A DNA stretch of 64,000 nt from NCBI RefSeq assembly GCF_958979055.1, contig NC_084894.1:439001-503000 (forward strand), read 5' to 3'. The stretch is from Alnus glutinosa (taxonomy: Eukaryota; Streptophyta; Magnoliopsida; Fagales; Betulaceae). The position numbers were made by a program, and so were the translations under genes. The notes under the pieces were generated by a model that saw only the letters and a program-made list of their open reading frames with translations, ran no database searches and was not told the origin of the DNA. How positions within the stretch are numbered: position 1 is the stretch's first letter; every line of letters begins with the position of its first letter. Of this stretch, positions 10,616 through 22,261 are shown one piece after another.

Positions 10616-13429
10616 ACTACGTTTATTTATTTAGTAGCACCAGATAAAATTAGTCATAATTGTATATAAGCGTCCAATTTTGCCTTATCAAATTCAACAT
10701 TTGATGAGATAGTATAATCTGTTGATTCATTTTCCATGTGAATCTGCAAGCAATGTTCTTGATTGTTTCAAGCATCACAACCAATTGTCTTTTGTTCCAT
10801 TCGTGTCAAAATTAATTGCAATGGTAATGATCACTTGCTGCATCTTAATTTTTTTTTAGCAAGTCAGTGCTCAACTTTTAGGTAATAATCAAAGTAGAAT
10901 TACTACGCCTAACATACATCCACAAAATATACCACATTCTTGTTTGATTGTTCAACTCCACATTATCTCCTAATACATCATTCTAATAACCAAACTTTTG
11001 CCACAATATTCCCAGTAATAAATTGTTCTTAATTTCATGCCACAAATTCTAAATAATAACAATTACATGATAACATATAAAGATGGTGGTAATTCCTGCA
11101 ACCTTGTATCAAAATCTTACATCAAAGCATTTTTTAACACAAAATCTCTCTCAACAACAGGATTCAACTTCTATAGCCATCAACATCCTCCAATTCTTTT
11201 CCTCCGAGTAATACTATTAGTATATTAAGTGTTCATTAAAGTTGATGTTGATAGCATGAAGTTGTTCATACTCATAAAAAGTAACTCCTATGAAGAACTA
11301 ATTATAAAAAAAGATTTCATCATCACAATATTGCATGTAGAGCAAATGGGCTTTGGGAGGAAAGCAGTCCCTTTGGAATAATCATTAAATGAATATTTTT
11401 GAACTTTTTGCAATTTTTTTCTTCTTAAAAGTATTCTTTAGTCTGTATTGCACATGACCAAACCATCTCAACAAACTTTATGCTACAAGGTCACATTTGA
11501 GTGCTACGTCTTTGAGAGATGCATCCAATTCTAATTCCATGAATTATTGTATTTCCTAATCATCCATCTAAACATCCAATTTGCAAATTAAGTTTTGTGA
11601 ACTTTCTTGTATAATAATTACCTGCATTGTATAGCAGGCCTAATTAATATCCATTTCATGAATTCAGCCTCTAATTTGATAGGTATGAGTCATTTGTTGT
11701 GAATAAATCTCTCTTTCTCTGCTCGGCCAAATTGCATTTTGATATAAAATGCATTGCTAAGAAGAAACTATTAATTACCGCGGGAATAGTTACAGATATA
11801 AATGCCTCCAATTTTCAATTAACTGCAAAGAAAGGAGCAATGTCCAACCGTTAGCAATGCCCGAACAAATCAAAGTTCAATCGGTAGTCATGGAACCTAT
11901 GCATTGTTTTAACACTATCGTAATGCATGTGCCCTACCCAATTCAACCAAATTAATTGACATTATCCCCTAAAACTAGGGTGCCTAAATGACTCACAGAA
12001 CAAAACCAATTTCTAAAACACTTGAAACCCAACTGAACCCACCAAATTCATAACCAAACCTCCATAATTTTTTGTTTTTGTTTTTTATTTTTAAAAAAAA
12101 ATCTGACTTCCAAAATACTCCTAACACACAAAACACAGAATACCTATTTCAAATAACCAAATTCAAAATTAACCCATAATCAAAAGAGAAACTAAAAACC
12201 TCCATTTGACAAAACAAAATCAGACTAACACATACCTCTTTTTCATATCAGCCTTCCTGACCATCACAGCAGTGGAGAGCAGCCTCGGCACATGATTGGA
12301 CTCGAACCAATTCAGAGCATGTTGAAGCAAGTGACCGGAAGGCACTATAAAGAATTTAGAGCAACAGAGGACAACAAATTTTACCCAAATAAATTTAATA
12401 GAAACAATAAGTTGAGGAATATTTTTCCTCTGCAGTGTTCTTTTTCTCTTCATAAAAACAGCAGATCATCGATGCTAAGAAAAACCAACAGATCAATGCA
12501 TAAAAACATCGACTCGACTCCAAAAACCAAAATCTAAAGAGATGGAGAACAACTGGAGATCCGGAGATGGATAGAGGAAGGAGGGAAAGATTTGGGAGAA
12601 TCGAAAACGGTGGCTTTTGGTCGGAGATTCGGAGATGGAGCTGGACGTACCAATGGCGGCCTCATGGGTGGGCTGGACGTACTGATGGCGGGCTCATGGG
12701 TGGTTAATGGTGGGGTTGAGGGAAAATGCTTTTGGGAAGAGAATGGTTGAAACGCCGGAGATCTGGAGATAGAGCTGGAAGTGCTGTTGGCGGGCTCTTA
12801 GGTGGTCGACGGTGGGGTTGAGGGAAAATGCTTTGGGGAAGAGAATAGTTGAAACGTCGGAGATCCGGAGATGGAGCTGGACGTGCCGGTGGTAGGCGCG
12901 CGTGGTTGATTTCACAGTGGGCTTGAGGGAGGAGATGGAGAGAGGGAGGAAAAGATTTGGAGAAGAAAATGGCTCGGTTTGCTCCATTTCAAAGTTGGTT
13001 TTTCAATTTTATTTATTTTTTTATTTTTTTCAATGAGAGCTGACGTGGCGTGGTGCCACATCAGCTGTGATGGGCGAGTGATGGAATTTTAAGCACTGGC
13101 TAGAATTACTCCACCATGCAAGTGCAGCATCATCGGACTGAGCATGAAAATAATTGAAAAGGATTGTAAGAATTGTGTTCATCCTCGATAGCATGTATAC
13201 GGCTAAATTAATATCAAAGGATGGTAAGAATTTGTTTAGTAAAACCTATAATTTAGCCATATTTTAAATAATATCAAGCCATATTTCAACTAACCAAAAG
13301 CATAGTTGCTTCTTATTCTTGGTCCATTTTATGCGTTCACAAGATTCAACAATGAAACTGATACAAACATAGAACTCAACTTTGAAAATCAATTTACAAG
13401 AAAAAAGTACCCAAGATCGAACTTATATA
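10616..13429. other. Intergenic remainder of unit 1, no TNL NB-ARC/LRR found
   Basis: This is where the NB-ARC, LRR and C-JID exons of the first TNL would be expected, but none is present. The DNA is AT-rich apart from the 102-bp tandem repeat at 12.6-12.9 kb and a palindromic GACGTGGC...GCCACATCAGC motif near 13040. A short minus-strand frame at 12453-12220 was not recognised. Confidence 0.5.
12605..12915. repeat. 102-bp tandem repeat, about three degenerate copies
   Basis: Blocks containing GGTGGGGTTGAGGGAAAATG recur at about 12709 and 12811, and GGAGATCCGGAGATGGAGCT-like blocks recur with the same 102-base step. The period is a multiple of three, so the minus strand shows a 34-residue repeated peptide (VSTILFPKAFSLNPT twice). 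The region is much GC-richer than its surroundings. I see no evidence that it is a gene. Confidence 0.7.
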
Positions 13430-14295
13430 TACACAGTTAAAATTTGCTAAACCAAATATGAATAATCTTATATATGTGCAATATCATGACATGTTTGGCT
13501 AGATTTGCTCTGCCCATTAATGTTCAATCCCCTCGTCATATAAATATTTTAAACTTCCACCGTTGTCCTCTCCACGTACAAAGAGATCGACTCTCAACTA
13601 GCAAATAATAGCAGAGAAAATTATGGTATCTCATGCAGTGCAAAAGATCATCAAATACAAGAAATAATAAGATACACTTAACACCAACCCAATTTCGAAG
13701 CTAACTAGCTATATCAAAAACCTTCTATTTCCTGACGTGAACCCTACAGCTTCCTGCCTCTTCGGATTGACACATGCATCGTACGTCCAAATGATGCAAT
13801 ATATTAACATGTGCAAATGCATCTCTAATTTATGTAATAACCATCTACACGATCACATGCCAGAGAAAAAAGAAAAAAAAGAAAAGAAAAAAAGAATAAA
13901 AAGGAACTTGATTCAATAAACTGTTTTATAGAGTAAATTTTATTTTACTTGCATATTTCTTCCCGAGAATTTTCAAATGGAAGACTCTCCAAGTTCAAAA
14001 GAGTAATATCCGGTTGCAGTCACACCCTAAAAATGACTGGAACAATTTTTAGGAAAATTGTAGAAGCCTACTTCTCAATCACAGTGAAATTATCAAAACA
14101 AATGGTTTTACTTGCCGGGTGTGAAACTGTCAAATCAGCCAAAAAAAAATTAAAAAACTACCCGACGGCAAAAAGTAACATTATTTTTAACGCTTCACCC
14201 ATAAGAAATCTCCATCCTGCAGAGACAAACACTACAACCCTACTGATTTCAAAGGCCCTCCAGCTTTCAAGGTTTTCATTGCGCAATCTAAAGCA
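13430..14295 (-). pseudogene. Truncated copy of the DTC carrier gene 3' end (unit 1)
   Basis: This block matches the 3' flank, 3' UTR and part of the last exons of the mitochondrial carrier gene at 34.69-35.74 kb. Diagnostic shared strings include CATGACATGTTTGGCTAGAT, AGAATTTTCAAATGGAAGAC and GCCCTCCAGCTTTCAAGGTT. An internal deletion joins the last exon (ACTGATTTC) directly to the penultimate exon (AAAGGCCC), at a TTC microhomology. It then ends at GCGCAATCTAAAG and runs into DNA homologous to the upstream flank of a TNL. It cannot encode a carrier and is a scar of tandem duplication. Confidence 0.85.
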
Positions 14296-14299
14296 TCAA

Positions 14300-15738
14300 A
14301 TAATTTTGGTTGGTGCATAAAATTTTTATTGAAATAAAATAATATCAATTTAAAAATTAATAATTAAATAAATTATTGTTACATAAGTAATTGGTTGGAA
14401 ATATTATTGTTGATACTAGACCATATTAATATGAAATAATAATAAAAATAAATACAGTACAAGAGATTAAAATTAAAGCAACGAAAGATCTCACAATATT
14501 ATATAATCATACAAAAGCGTTGTCTTTAAAGGTACGTTGATTCGTGCCTTCCGGAGTATATAACTCGATGTGATTGAATTTTTTGACACACAACCTCACA
14601 GGATTAAATTATAACATCTATCTTTATTAAAGATACATTTTCAAAACCGAAAACTACTAGAACAATCTTTTGATTAACATGAATAGAGGACTTTAGAATA
14701 CTTTTTCTTATAAAAAAGTTAATAATATAACAAATAGCTTTATTACTTAAAACAAATTCACTTTCAAATAAAATACCCGCTTAAAAATATATATGTTGAA
14801 AGCCAAAGAAGAAGGGGTTTACAAATGCATTGAGGAACTCAATATATTGGAAAAAAAAAAATGAGAATTAGTTTTTTCTTTTGTTAAAGACTATGACCAA
14901 CGGTTAAAATCACACTTCTCTTCAATGACCAACGGTCATAAGTGCTTTAACAGATTTTTTCTACCTTAGCTTCAGTTTGTGTTTGTTTCTTATCAAAGCA
15001 TCTTAAAAAAAAAAAAAAAAAAAAAAGGGTTAGCTTCATTTTTTTTTTTTTTTGTCCAGGGGTGGCCGAACCACCACATGACTGGCCGGCCATCTCCCTG
15101 GCCAAAATGGGGCTGGCCGGCCACCCCAAGCCACCCCTTTTTTTTTTTTTTTTTTTAGTTTTTTCAGTTTTTTTTTTAAATTTTTTAATTAATTTTTAAA
15201 GATTTTTTATTTTTTATTTTTTTATATAGTGCCATGTGTCAAACTTCTGGGGTTGACATGTGATGAACCGTTAATTTTTGGACGGAGAAGTTAACCGAGG
15301 TACTAATTTGGTCATTTCTCAAAATTGATGTATCATCTGTGATGCGAATTGAAACTCAGAAACTAAAAAATAAAGTTGTCAAAACTCAGAGACCTTATAG
15401 TCATTTAACCTTTAAAAAAAAAAAAGAAAAAAAAGAAAGTAAAAGTAAAAAAAAAAGTAAAAAAGCAACGTCTAATTTACTGGCCGCGTCTTCTGCGAAA
15501 TTTCCTTAATGATGTTGACCACTTTTCCACAACACGGGAGGCCGAGGAATCGCACTTTATACTTCATAGGTGCTGCTGCTGGTCCCACGACGTACTCCCA
15601 ACCTCTGTTGGGAAAATTAAAAAGACAAAAGAATTTTTGTGGAGGATTTTCGAGACATGGGTGACACCATGTCAAAAAGGTCTCTTGGGGGGTGTTCTTC
15701 CTGTTCTCTGCGTCTGCAAATTAGCTTGTAATTCTCCA
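14300..15738. repeat. Duplicated TNL upstream flank (unit 2)
   Basis: This flank is homologous to 26.95-28.62 kb upstream of the third TNL. Shared strings include TTATTGTTACATAAGTAATT, TATTGTTGATACTAGACCAT and TTCAGTTTGTGTTTGTTTCT. It contains T/A runs, a GGCCGGCC-rich palindromic stretch at 15050-15135, and at 15215-15410 a lone arm resembling the Mutator-like MITE at 33.65 kb (TGACATGTG, GGACGGAGAAGTTAACCGAG, GAGGTAC). The promoter of the second TNL must lie at its right end. Confidence 0.65.
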
Positions 15739-16492
15739 ATGGCGCCCACGAGCGGTCTAAGAGCCTCTTCAACACCTCCGTGGATACCTAGATGGAGATA
15801 CGATGTTTTCCTCAGCTTCCGCGGCGAAGACACTCGCAGGAGCTTTACGGACCATCTACATGCTGCTTTGGTAGGAGGGAACGGCATTATCACCTTTAGA
15901 GACGATAAAAAACTCGAGCGAGGAAACGATATTTCTGAAGAGCTCTCGAAAGCAATAGAAGAATCCATGTGTGCGGTCGTTGTTATCTCAGAAAACTATG
16001 CTTTCTCTAAATGGTGCTTGATTGAACTTGCAAAGATTGTCGAATGCAGGAGACAGACAGGACTGAAAGTTTTGCCCGTTTTCTACCACGTGCGTCCCAC
16101 TGACGTCCAATACCAGAAGGGGAGTTTTGCTAATGCTTTTGCTCGGCATAGAGAGGACCCCGAGGTTGACGAACAGGAGATCATAACGTGGGGAGCTGCT
16201 TTGAGAAAAGTGGCCAATCTCGCCGGATGGCATATCGATGATAATTGGTAATTAGTCTTTTCTTCTCTCACCGAGATCATATTTATAAATGAGTTGGAAA
16301 CTTATCAGTTTTTTAGCAATTAGTATCATCATCTGATCATCATAATCTGCAACGTACACTAAACCCCAACTAGTATACCTAAATTTATTTTATTTTAGTC
16401 ATACTATGTATTTCTTATTATAAATCGTGTTTATTTAATTTGTAAATATTTTTAGTTACAGATGTCTATTAGAAAATATGCTTTTGGATATG

Positions 16493-16530
<38 letters not shown>

Positions 16531-19500
16531 ATAAAGTAGAAAAATTAATTGAATCTAAAAAATGATCTCTAAATAAATTTGTTATTAGTAATAAACAAAA
16601 TATAAATGATAATTTAATTGAAAAACTCATAAATGAACTAGAAGTTAATAAAAAAGAGTTAGAAGATAATGAAATAATACAACAAAAAGATGACATTGAA
16701 AATAATGATAATGATGTTCAAATATGTAATATAATAGTTCTCGATGAAAAAGTTAAGGAAAATTTAGAAGAAAGTAAAAATATTAATGATGTATCTTATT
16801 CTATTGTTACAAATATTTATAAATCAGGTTAATGGAAAAATATTGATGCAAAATTAAGAGATTTATTAATAGAAAAAGGTCCCATAAGAGAAGCAATATA
16901 AATTTTTCTAAAGATGAGAACTATAGACATTTTTTTAGTACATTTTATATACGAAAGTTATCAAAAGGGGAGAAGCATGATAGAAAATGGTTAATCAATT
17001 CAAAAGATTTTAAAATGATATTTTGTTTTTGTTACAAGTTGTTAGAAAGGAAAATATTAGAAAAACTTTAATATAAAAAACTTAAGAAGTAATTTTGCAT
17101 CTTTAAAAGTGAGCATGATGAATTTTAAATAAAAATATAATATTTAATTTTAAATGAAATGACTGACTTAAACTCTTCTCCTTATGCTCCAAAAATTGTA
17201 TCGAGCCCCGGCCCCTGGACCTGGATTTGGTCACTGTCTCATCAAAATAATTATCCCATCTTTTTTACAGTTACGAGTCAAAAATTGTCAAAAAAATCCT
17301 TCAATGCATAAATAATGAATTGCATAGTAGCGGTTCACTTGCTTCCAAGCTTGGTTTTGTTGGACTTGAATCTCGTCTGGTGGAAGTTATGAAGTTACTC
17401 GATACTGGGGAGGGTGGTGTTTGCTTTATAGGGATTCATGGGATGGGTGGGGTGGGCAAGACCAAACTGGCAAACGTCATTTATCATGTGGTTTATCCTC
17501 AATTTGAATTTAGATGCTTTCTTTGTTGTAAGAAAGATTCATCCACAAGGACCAGATATAGTCGTCCTCTGAATGATTTACGAAAGCAGCTTATTTCTGA
17601 CTTATTCAAGGGAAAAGAAATAAATATATTGGATGATGGTGATCTAATCTCTGTGATAAGACACCGAAAGGTTTTACTTGTTCTTGATGATGTGGATATA
17701 GAACAAATACAAGCATTAGCATGGAGCCCTGATTTGTTTGGTTGGGGGAGTAGAATCATTTTGACAAGCAGAGATGTTCATTTGTTGAAAAGGCATGCGA
17801 CTGCTATCTATGAGGTGAAGATGTTGAATGATTATGAAGCTTTGAAGCTCTTCAGTTGGCATGCATTCAAACAACCCTATCCTAAAGAAAATTATAAGAG
17901 TCTGTCTTGGAAATTTGTGACTTATGCTCAAGGTCTTCCTTTAGCTCTTGAAGTTTTGGGTAGCTACTTGTTTCGTAGAAAACGATATGAATGGAAAAGT
18001 TTCTTGGATCGAATACAAGTACGGCCTATGGAAATAATCATAGATCAGTTACGAAGCAGTTTTGATGGACTGGACGTTTTAGAAAGAGATTTATTTTTAG
18101 ATATTGCGTGTTTCTTCCAAGGATCATACTTAGTTAGCATAATACATAAACTAGAAAGTTTTGGTTACTTTCCAAACTCCACTATCCCACATCTTAGGGA
18201 CAAATCTCTTCTAGCCATCTCAAGGGGCAGATTGGTGATGCATGGTTTGATAGAAAAAATGGGTCAGCAAATAGTTGAACATGAAGACAAACATAGTCCT
18301 GGTAACCGCAGTAGATTGTGGCATTGGAGGGATGTCCTTTACGTATTGCAGCATAATAAGGTAAGTGGATTAGAGTAGATATATGAACATAAAGTAGAAT
18401 AATTTCATATATACTAATTAATTCTTCTAATTATTTGTCAAGTATTTTTCACTTGACTAATCTGATTGTTCTTGGGAATAGGGAACTGAACGGGTTCAAG
18501 CCATGGTCCTCGACTTCCCTAATAATAGGAAAAAGAAACAATTGAGACTGGATGCCTTCTCAAACATGAAAAGATTGAGAATGCTTAAGATTGGAAACAT
18601 TGGTTGTGTAGAAAATGTTTCTGAACTTTTTGATAAGTTAAGCACTCTGGTATGGCATGGAGAACTTTCAACATTCGTGCTATCAAATGAATTGCGCATT
18701 TTGGAATGGTGTGGATGTCCTCTAAAATCATTGCCAACCAGTTTTGAGCCAGACAAGCTTGTTGAACTCAGCATGCCTTTTAGCCCTATCGAAAAATTGT
18801 GGAAAGGAGTTCAGGTAAGATTTTTTGCTTATGCAAATGTGCATTAATATTCTTATTTGTCTTCTGCTTAATTTCTAAATAATTTCATTAGCGCTTAATT
18901 GATTTTATCCAATGATTTATTGGGTTATAACAGAGTTTGGAGGATTTGAAAATCATTGACCTGCGTGGCTCTCAAAACTTGATCGAGGCACCAGACTTCA
19001 CCGGAGTCCCAAGTCTTGAGAGACTAGAGCTTGAAGGTTGTACAAGTTTGTCCAAGCTCCATCCATCTATTGGATTTCTTAAATGTCTTAAACGATTGAA
19101 TTTACGAAATTGCAAACGTCTTAAAAGCCTTCCAGACTTGATCAGCTTGGAATCTCTTGAGTTTTTTGATCTATCTGGTTGCTCAAGACTCAAGACGTTT
19201 CCAGCTATCCTAGGAAATATGACATCTTTGTGGATGCTTAAATTGGACGGTACTGCTATAGAACAATTACCGTTACCATTTGAGCGTTTATCTGGTCTTG
19301 AAATTCTGAGTTTAGAAAACTGCAAAAACCTTTCATTTTTTCCCCGTGACATTTCCTGTTTATCATCACTTGAGATTGTAAACCTGAGCGGGAATGAGTT
19401 TGCGAGAATACCAGATAGCATTTGTCAGCTTTCCAATCTTGAATCACTTTACTTGAGAAATTGTATCAGGCTTCAAGCATTGCCAAAGCTTCCATTGAGT

Positions 19501-20303
19501 TTAACATATTTGTACGTTGAGAATTGTCCATTGCTGGAGATGTTTTCGGACCAAATATACACGAGGGCTTTAAGTGATATATTGGTGACCACCGATTGCT
19601 CCATAGCAGCATTGTATATTGATTATGATGGTGGCAGTCCCTGCAATATTTTACAATTGGATCTACGAACACATTTACAGAAAGAAGGCTATTGGGTGAG
19701 TCTCTTTCTCTCATTTTTACACGAAAAGTTCTTTTTTTTTTAACACAAAAAATCTCATCTTTTTTTTTTTTCACTCTCTTACAGAGAAGCTTTTTTGGTA
19801 CCAAGGTAATATGTGGGTCGTGGTTGGGACCTGGAATCCCAAAGTGGTTCAACAATAAAAGTGCTAGTTCCTCTGTAAAACTTGAGATGCATCCAGATTT
19901 GAATGATAACAGGGAGTGGAAGGGATGTGCTGTGTTTGTTGTTTATGAAGTCCATAAGAGCACTGATCCTACTCTTTGTCACTTTGTTTTTCATTTTGAG
20001 ACCGACGAAGGGCGTCTACATATACCCTTTGTCCTTCCTGTCCCTAAATTCCCATCTGTTGGGCCAACTGGATTCTGGGTGTATATACCAGCTAAATGGT
20101 TTTTGGAACAGTCGAAGAAATTGGATGGATGGAGCTACATTGAGGCTTTAATTTTGACAGACAGCTCGGCTGTGGAGGTGAAAGAGTGTGGGATGCGTGT
20201 TGTATGCAGTCAGCATGATGCTTCGGAATTCTACAACGCTTTGAATATTATTGCTCATGGTTTGGATTTAGAGACTTATCACCCTCCTTTATATCGTTTA
20301 TAA
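15739..20303 (+). CDS. TIR-NBS-LRR resistance protein, unit 2 (five exons, 1070 aa)
   Basis: An intracellular immune receptor of the TNL class. Exons: 15739-16247, 17271-18360, 18482-18814, 18934-19695, 19785-20303. Phases agree and the frame is open throughout. Exon 1 is the TIR domain ([16 protein letters not shown]; Glu96 in [10 protein letters not shown]). Exon 2 is NB-ARC: P-loop GMGGVGKTK at 227-235, kinase-2 [43 protein letters not shown] and an altered MHD motif, [10 protein letters not shown]. The second Thr after the P-loop Lys is Lys. Exons 3-4 carry about ten LRRs, and exon 5 is the post-LRR C-JID domain ([11 protein letters not shown]). The start was chosen by alignment with the other two copies (ATGGCG[T/C]CCA); an in-frame upstream ATG at 15637 is less likely. 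Intron 1 holds a dead hAT fragment. Function of the altered motifs was not tested. Confidence 0.88.
16386..17228 (+). mobile_element. hAT transposase (TTF-type zinc-finger) fragment in TNL intron 1
   Basis: The intron of the sister gene (29125-29394) matches this intron up to 16385 and again from about 17229, so this block is an insertion or replacement. It encodes, with internal stops and a frameshift near 16900, the N-terminal part of a ZMYM1/TTF-type hAT transposase: [20 protein letters not shown], then [20 protein letters not shown], then [15 protein letters not shown] and FCFCYKLL. The right end reads GAGCCCCGGCCCCTG, like a hAT terminal repeat of this group. The catalytic core and left terminus are absent. 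A T/A run at 16497-16523 lies near the left border. Confidence 0.8.
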
Positions 20304-20960
20304 TTGAGGAACATCCATGGTATGGAAGCTCGTAAAGTCATCCTCTGAAGTTTCTGGTAAGTCATCCCCTTAATTCCCTCTACTCTTCTGTCACATTTCT
20401 TTTTAAAGGAGCTTCATATATAATTTCTTCTTTAATTTTTGTATTTGCTCTTTGAGGAAACTTTGGTCAAGTGAAAACTTGCATGTATATGTGCATAGAT
20501 CGCAATGGCACTATAGCGCTGATGGAGTGAGTTAATTGGTTTTTTCCTACCTCCAATTTTTACACTCATTTTCCGGTTAATGTGCAGTTGAGTTTAAAGA
20601 TTTTTATGGAAGAAACATGAATTTGCTCTAACTTAATTTTTTTTAGTAGAATAGTTAGATGTGGCCAACTTTCAAGGACAACCCCTCTTTGGTTGAATTT
20701 GCACTCGTTAATTTCCTACTAAATGTGCAGTTAATTAGGTCAAAGATTTGTATGGAAACAATTTGCTGAATATTTATTCTATTTTTAATTCCTTTCAGCA
20801 TTGAAACATTTGACCAGCTGGAAGTGCCCCAAGAGATGATCGGTGAAGTCGGCTCAAAATTTGGTCTTCTTTTCTTATCATGCTTGAATTTGAATGCATT
20901 TCAAATTTTCTACTTTCATCCGAAGTCTCCTCCCAAATTATATACTGCTAATTCAACAAT
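20304..20960 (+). repeat. TNL 3' UTR/flank shared with unit 3
   Basis: The bases after the stop codon, including GGTATGGAAGCTCGTAAAGT and GGTAAGTCATCCCCTTAATT, are almost identical to 32476-32850. A GT within TTTCTGGTAAGTCATC could be the donor of a 3' UTR intron. Further homology (CCAAGAGATGATC, GCTCAAAATTTGGTCTTC) resumes in unit 3 at 34340, beyond inserted transposons, so this copy is the empty-site reference. Confidence 0.75.
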
Positions 20961-22041
20961 ATGGCGATACTGAACAGAAAGCTCTGTTCTCTCTCTTCGT
21001 TTCTTCACCTTGTTTTCTTCTTGTTTTAGCTGGATGAGGGAGGAGGGAAGGAGTACATCTCTTCCCTCCTCTCCTCTCTTCTTTTCTTTATGTCTTTTAC
21101 TGCTTTTGTTGTTATTTGGCTAGAGATTTCTCTAGTTCACGTCACCTTTGATGAGGTTTTATCCGTCATCTTGTACAAGTTATCCTGCCTAGGTTTGTAA
21201 CTTCAGTATTTTGGTTTCTCTACCGCGCTGTTTACGTCCGCTGCCGTCCTCCCCGCGTTGGTGGTTAATTTTGTCGTAGTTCTTAGATTTAGTTTTTTAA
21301 AAGCTAGATTTACGTTCCTACAATGCTTTCTGTTTCACGTACACCCTTCCACCGCACTCATCGGCGTCCCCTCTACCCGATGCCACCGGCCAATCTTTCT
21401 TCCGCTGTCCATGCGCCGAACTGTGGATCTCACGCGCCGGCGGGCCAATCGCTGGATTTCCCCTTTTTTTTTTTCTTTTTTTTTTTTTTTTTTGCTGTTT
21501 ATTTTCTTCTGTATTTTTATGTTACTTGGGTTATTGTCTCATTTTAAGGGAAACTCTTGTATTTGAATTTGTGTTGGTGCTTTTCTTTTATGTTGTTTCA
21601 GATTCGGGCTTTAACAGTATTTTTACCACTTCAGCCTTTGAAGGGTGGTGGTTGTTGATCCCAAGTGGAAGTATAGATAGTTTGTCTTATTCTGTACCTT
21701 TTTGACTTATGAAACTGCCTCGTGCATCCCCTTGAAAGGATCGGGTCATTTATTTGTCTCATTTCTTACTTTTTGTATATATATTTTAGCATTATTTTGA
21801 TTTGTTCTGGGTCTGTTGTTGCAGAACCTACCCTTTTTTTCTTTTATAGAATCAGTCACTTTTTTTTCTTTTTAGATAAGGAGCGGTAAGGATCTATAGC
21901 ATACCCTTTTCCTTAAATTAATTAGGAAAAAAAAATGGCAAGAGAAAAAGCCTTTCATATCCTCGCAAATGATTACACCTGATGTACCGACAAAGCACGG
22001 CGACATGATCTTGGTCTATAGCACTTTACGGAAGCAAAAAA

Positions 22042-22077
<36 letters not shown>

Positions 22078-22261
22078 GGTTTTGGAATATATATAATTGT
22101 TAAGAAAAGACATTTTTAAGGACATTAAAAAACTGGTTTTGGAATATATAATTGTTAAGAAAAGACATTTTTAAGGATATGATTGTTAGAGAGAATAAAC
22201 AAAAAGAACTTGGGATTTAAGTGTTTTGAAAAAATGAGAAACCAAAAAAACAAAACGTAAT
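20961..22261. other. Intergenic, unassigned sequence with GC-rich patch
   Basis: No supported gene. A GC-rich patch at 21230-21460 (CCGCTGCCGTCC, CACGCGCCGGCGGGCC) followed by a T-run has open frames but no recognisable motif. A run of about 40 A lies near 22033-22073. Immediately after it, a unit of about 55 bp (AACTGGTTTTGGAATATATA...ACATTTTTAAGGA) is tandemly duplicated at 22074-22178. Confidence 0.5.

Noticed and set aside
12220-12453. Minus-strand 77-codon frame with a plausible-looking HALNWFESNHVPRLLSTA stretch
   Set aside because: No family recognised, no supporting neighbouring exons, and codon use is not distinctive.
15637-15738. Longer N-terminus for the unit 2 TNL from an upstream in-frame ATG
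   Set aside because: The other two copies support the ATGGCG start at 15739, and the upstream segment is leader-like and not conserved as protein.
18937-19743. Read-through of TNL exon 4 into intron 4 as a separate C-terminus, with the same at 31106-31981
   Set aside because: A GTGAGT donor and a T-rich acceptor link exon 4 to a C-JID exon in phase in both genes.
21258-21566. GC-rich 102-codon plus-strand frame
   Set aside because: Ends in a poly-T-encoded Phe run, has no recognisable domain and no splice partners.
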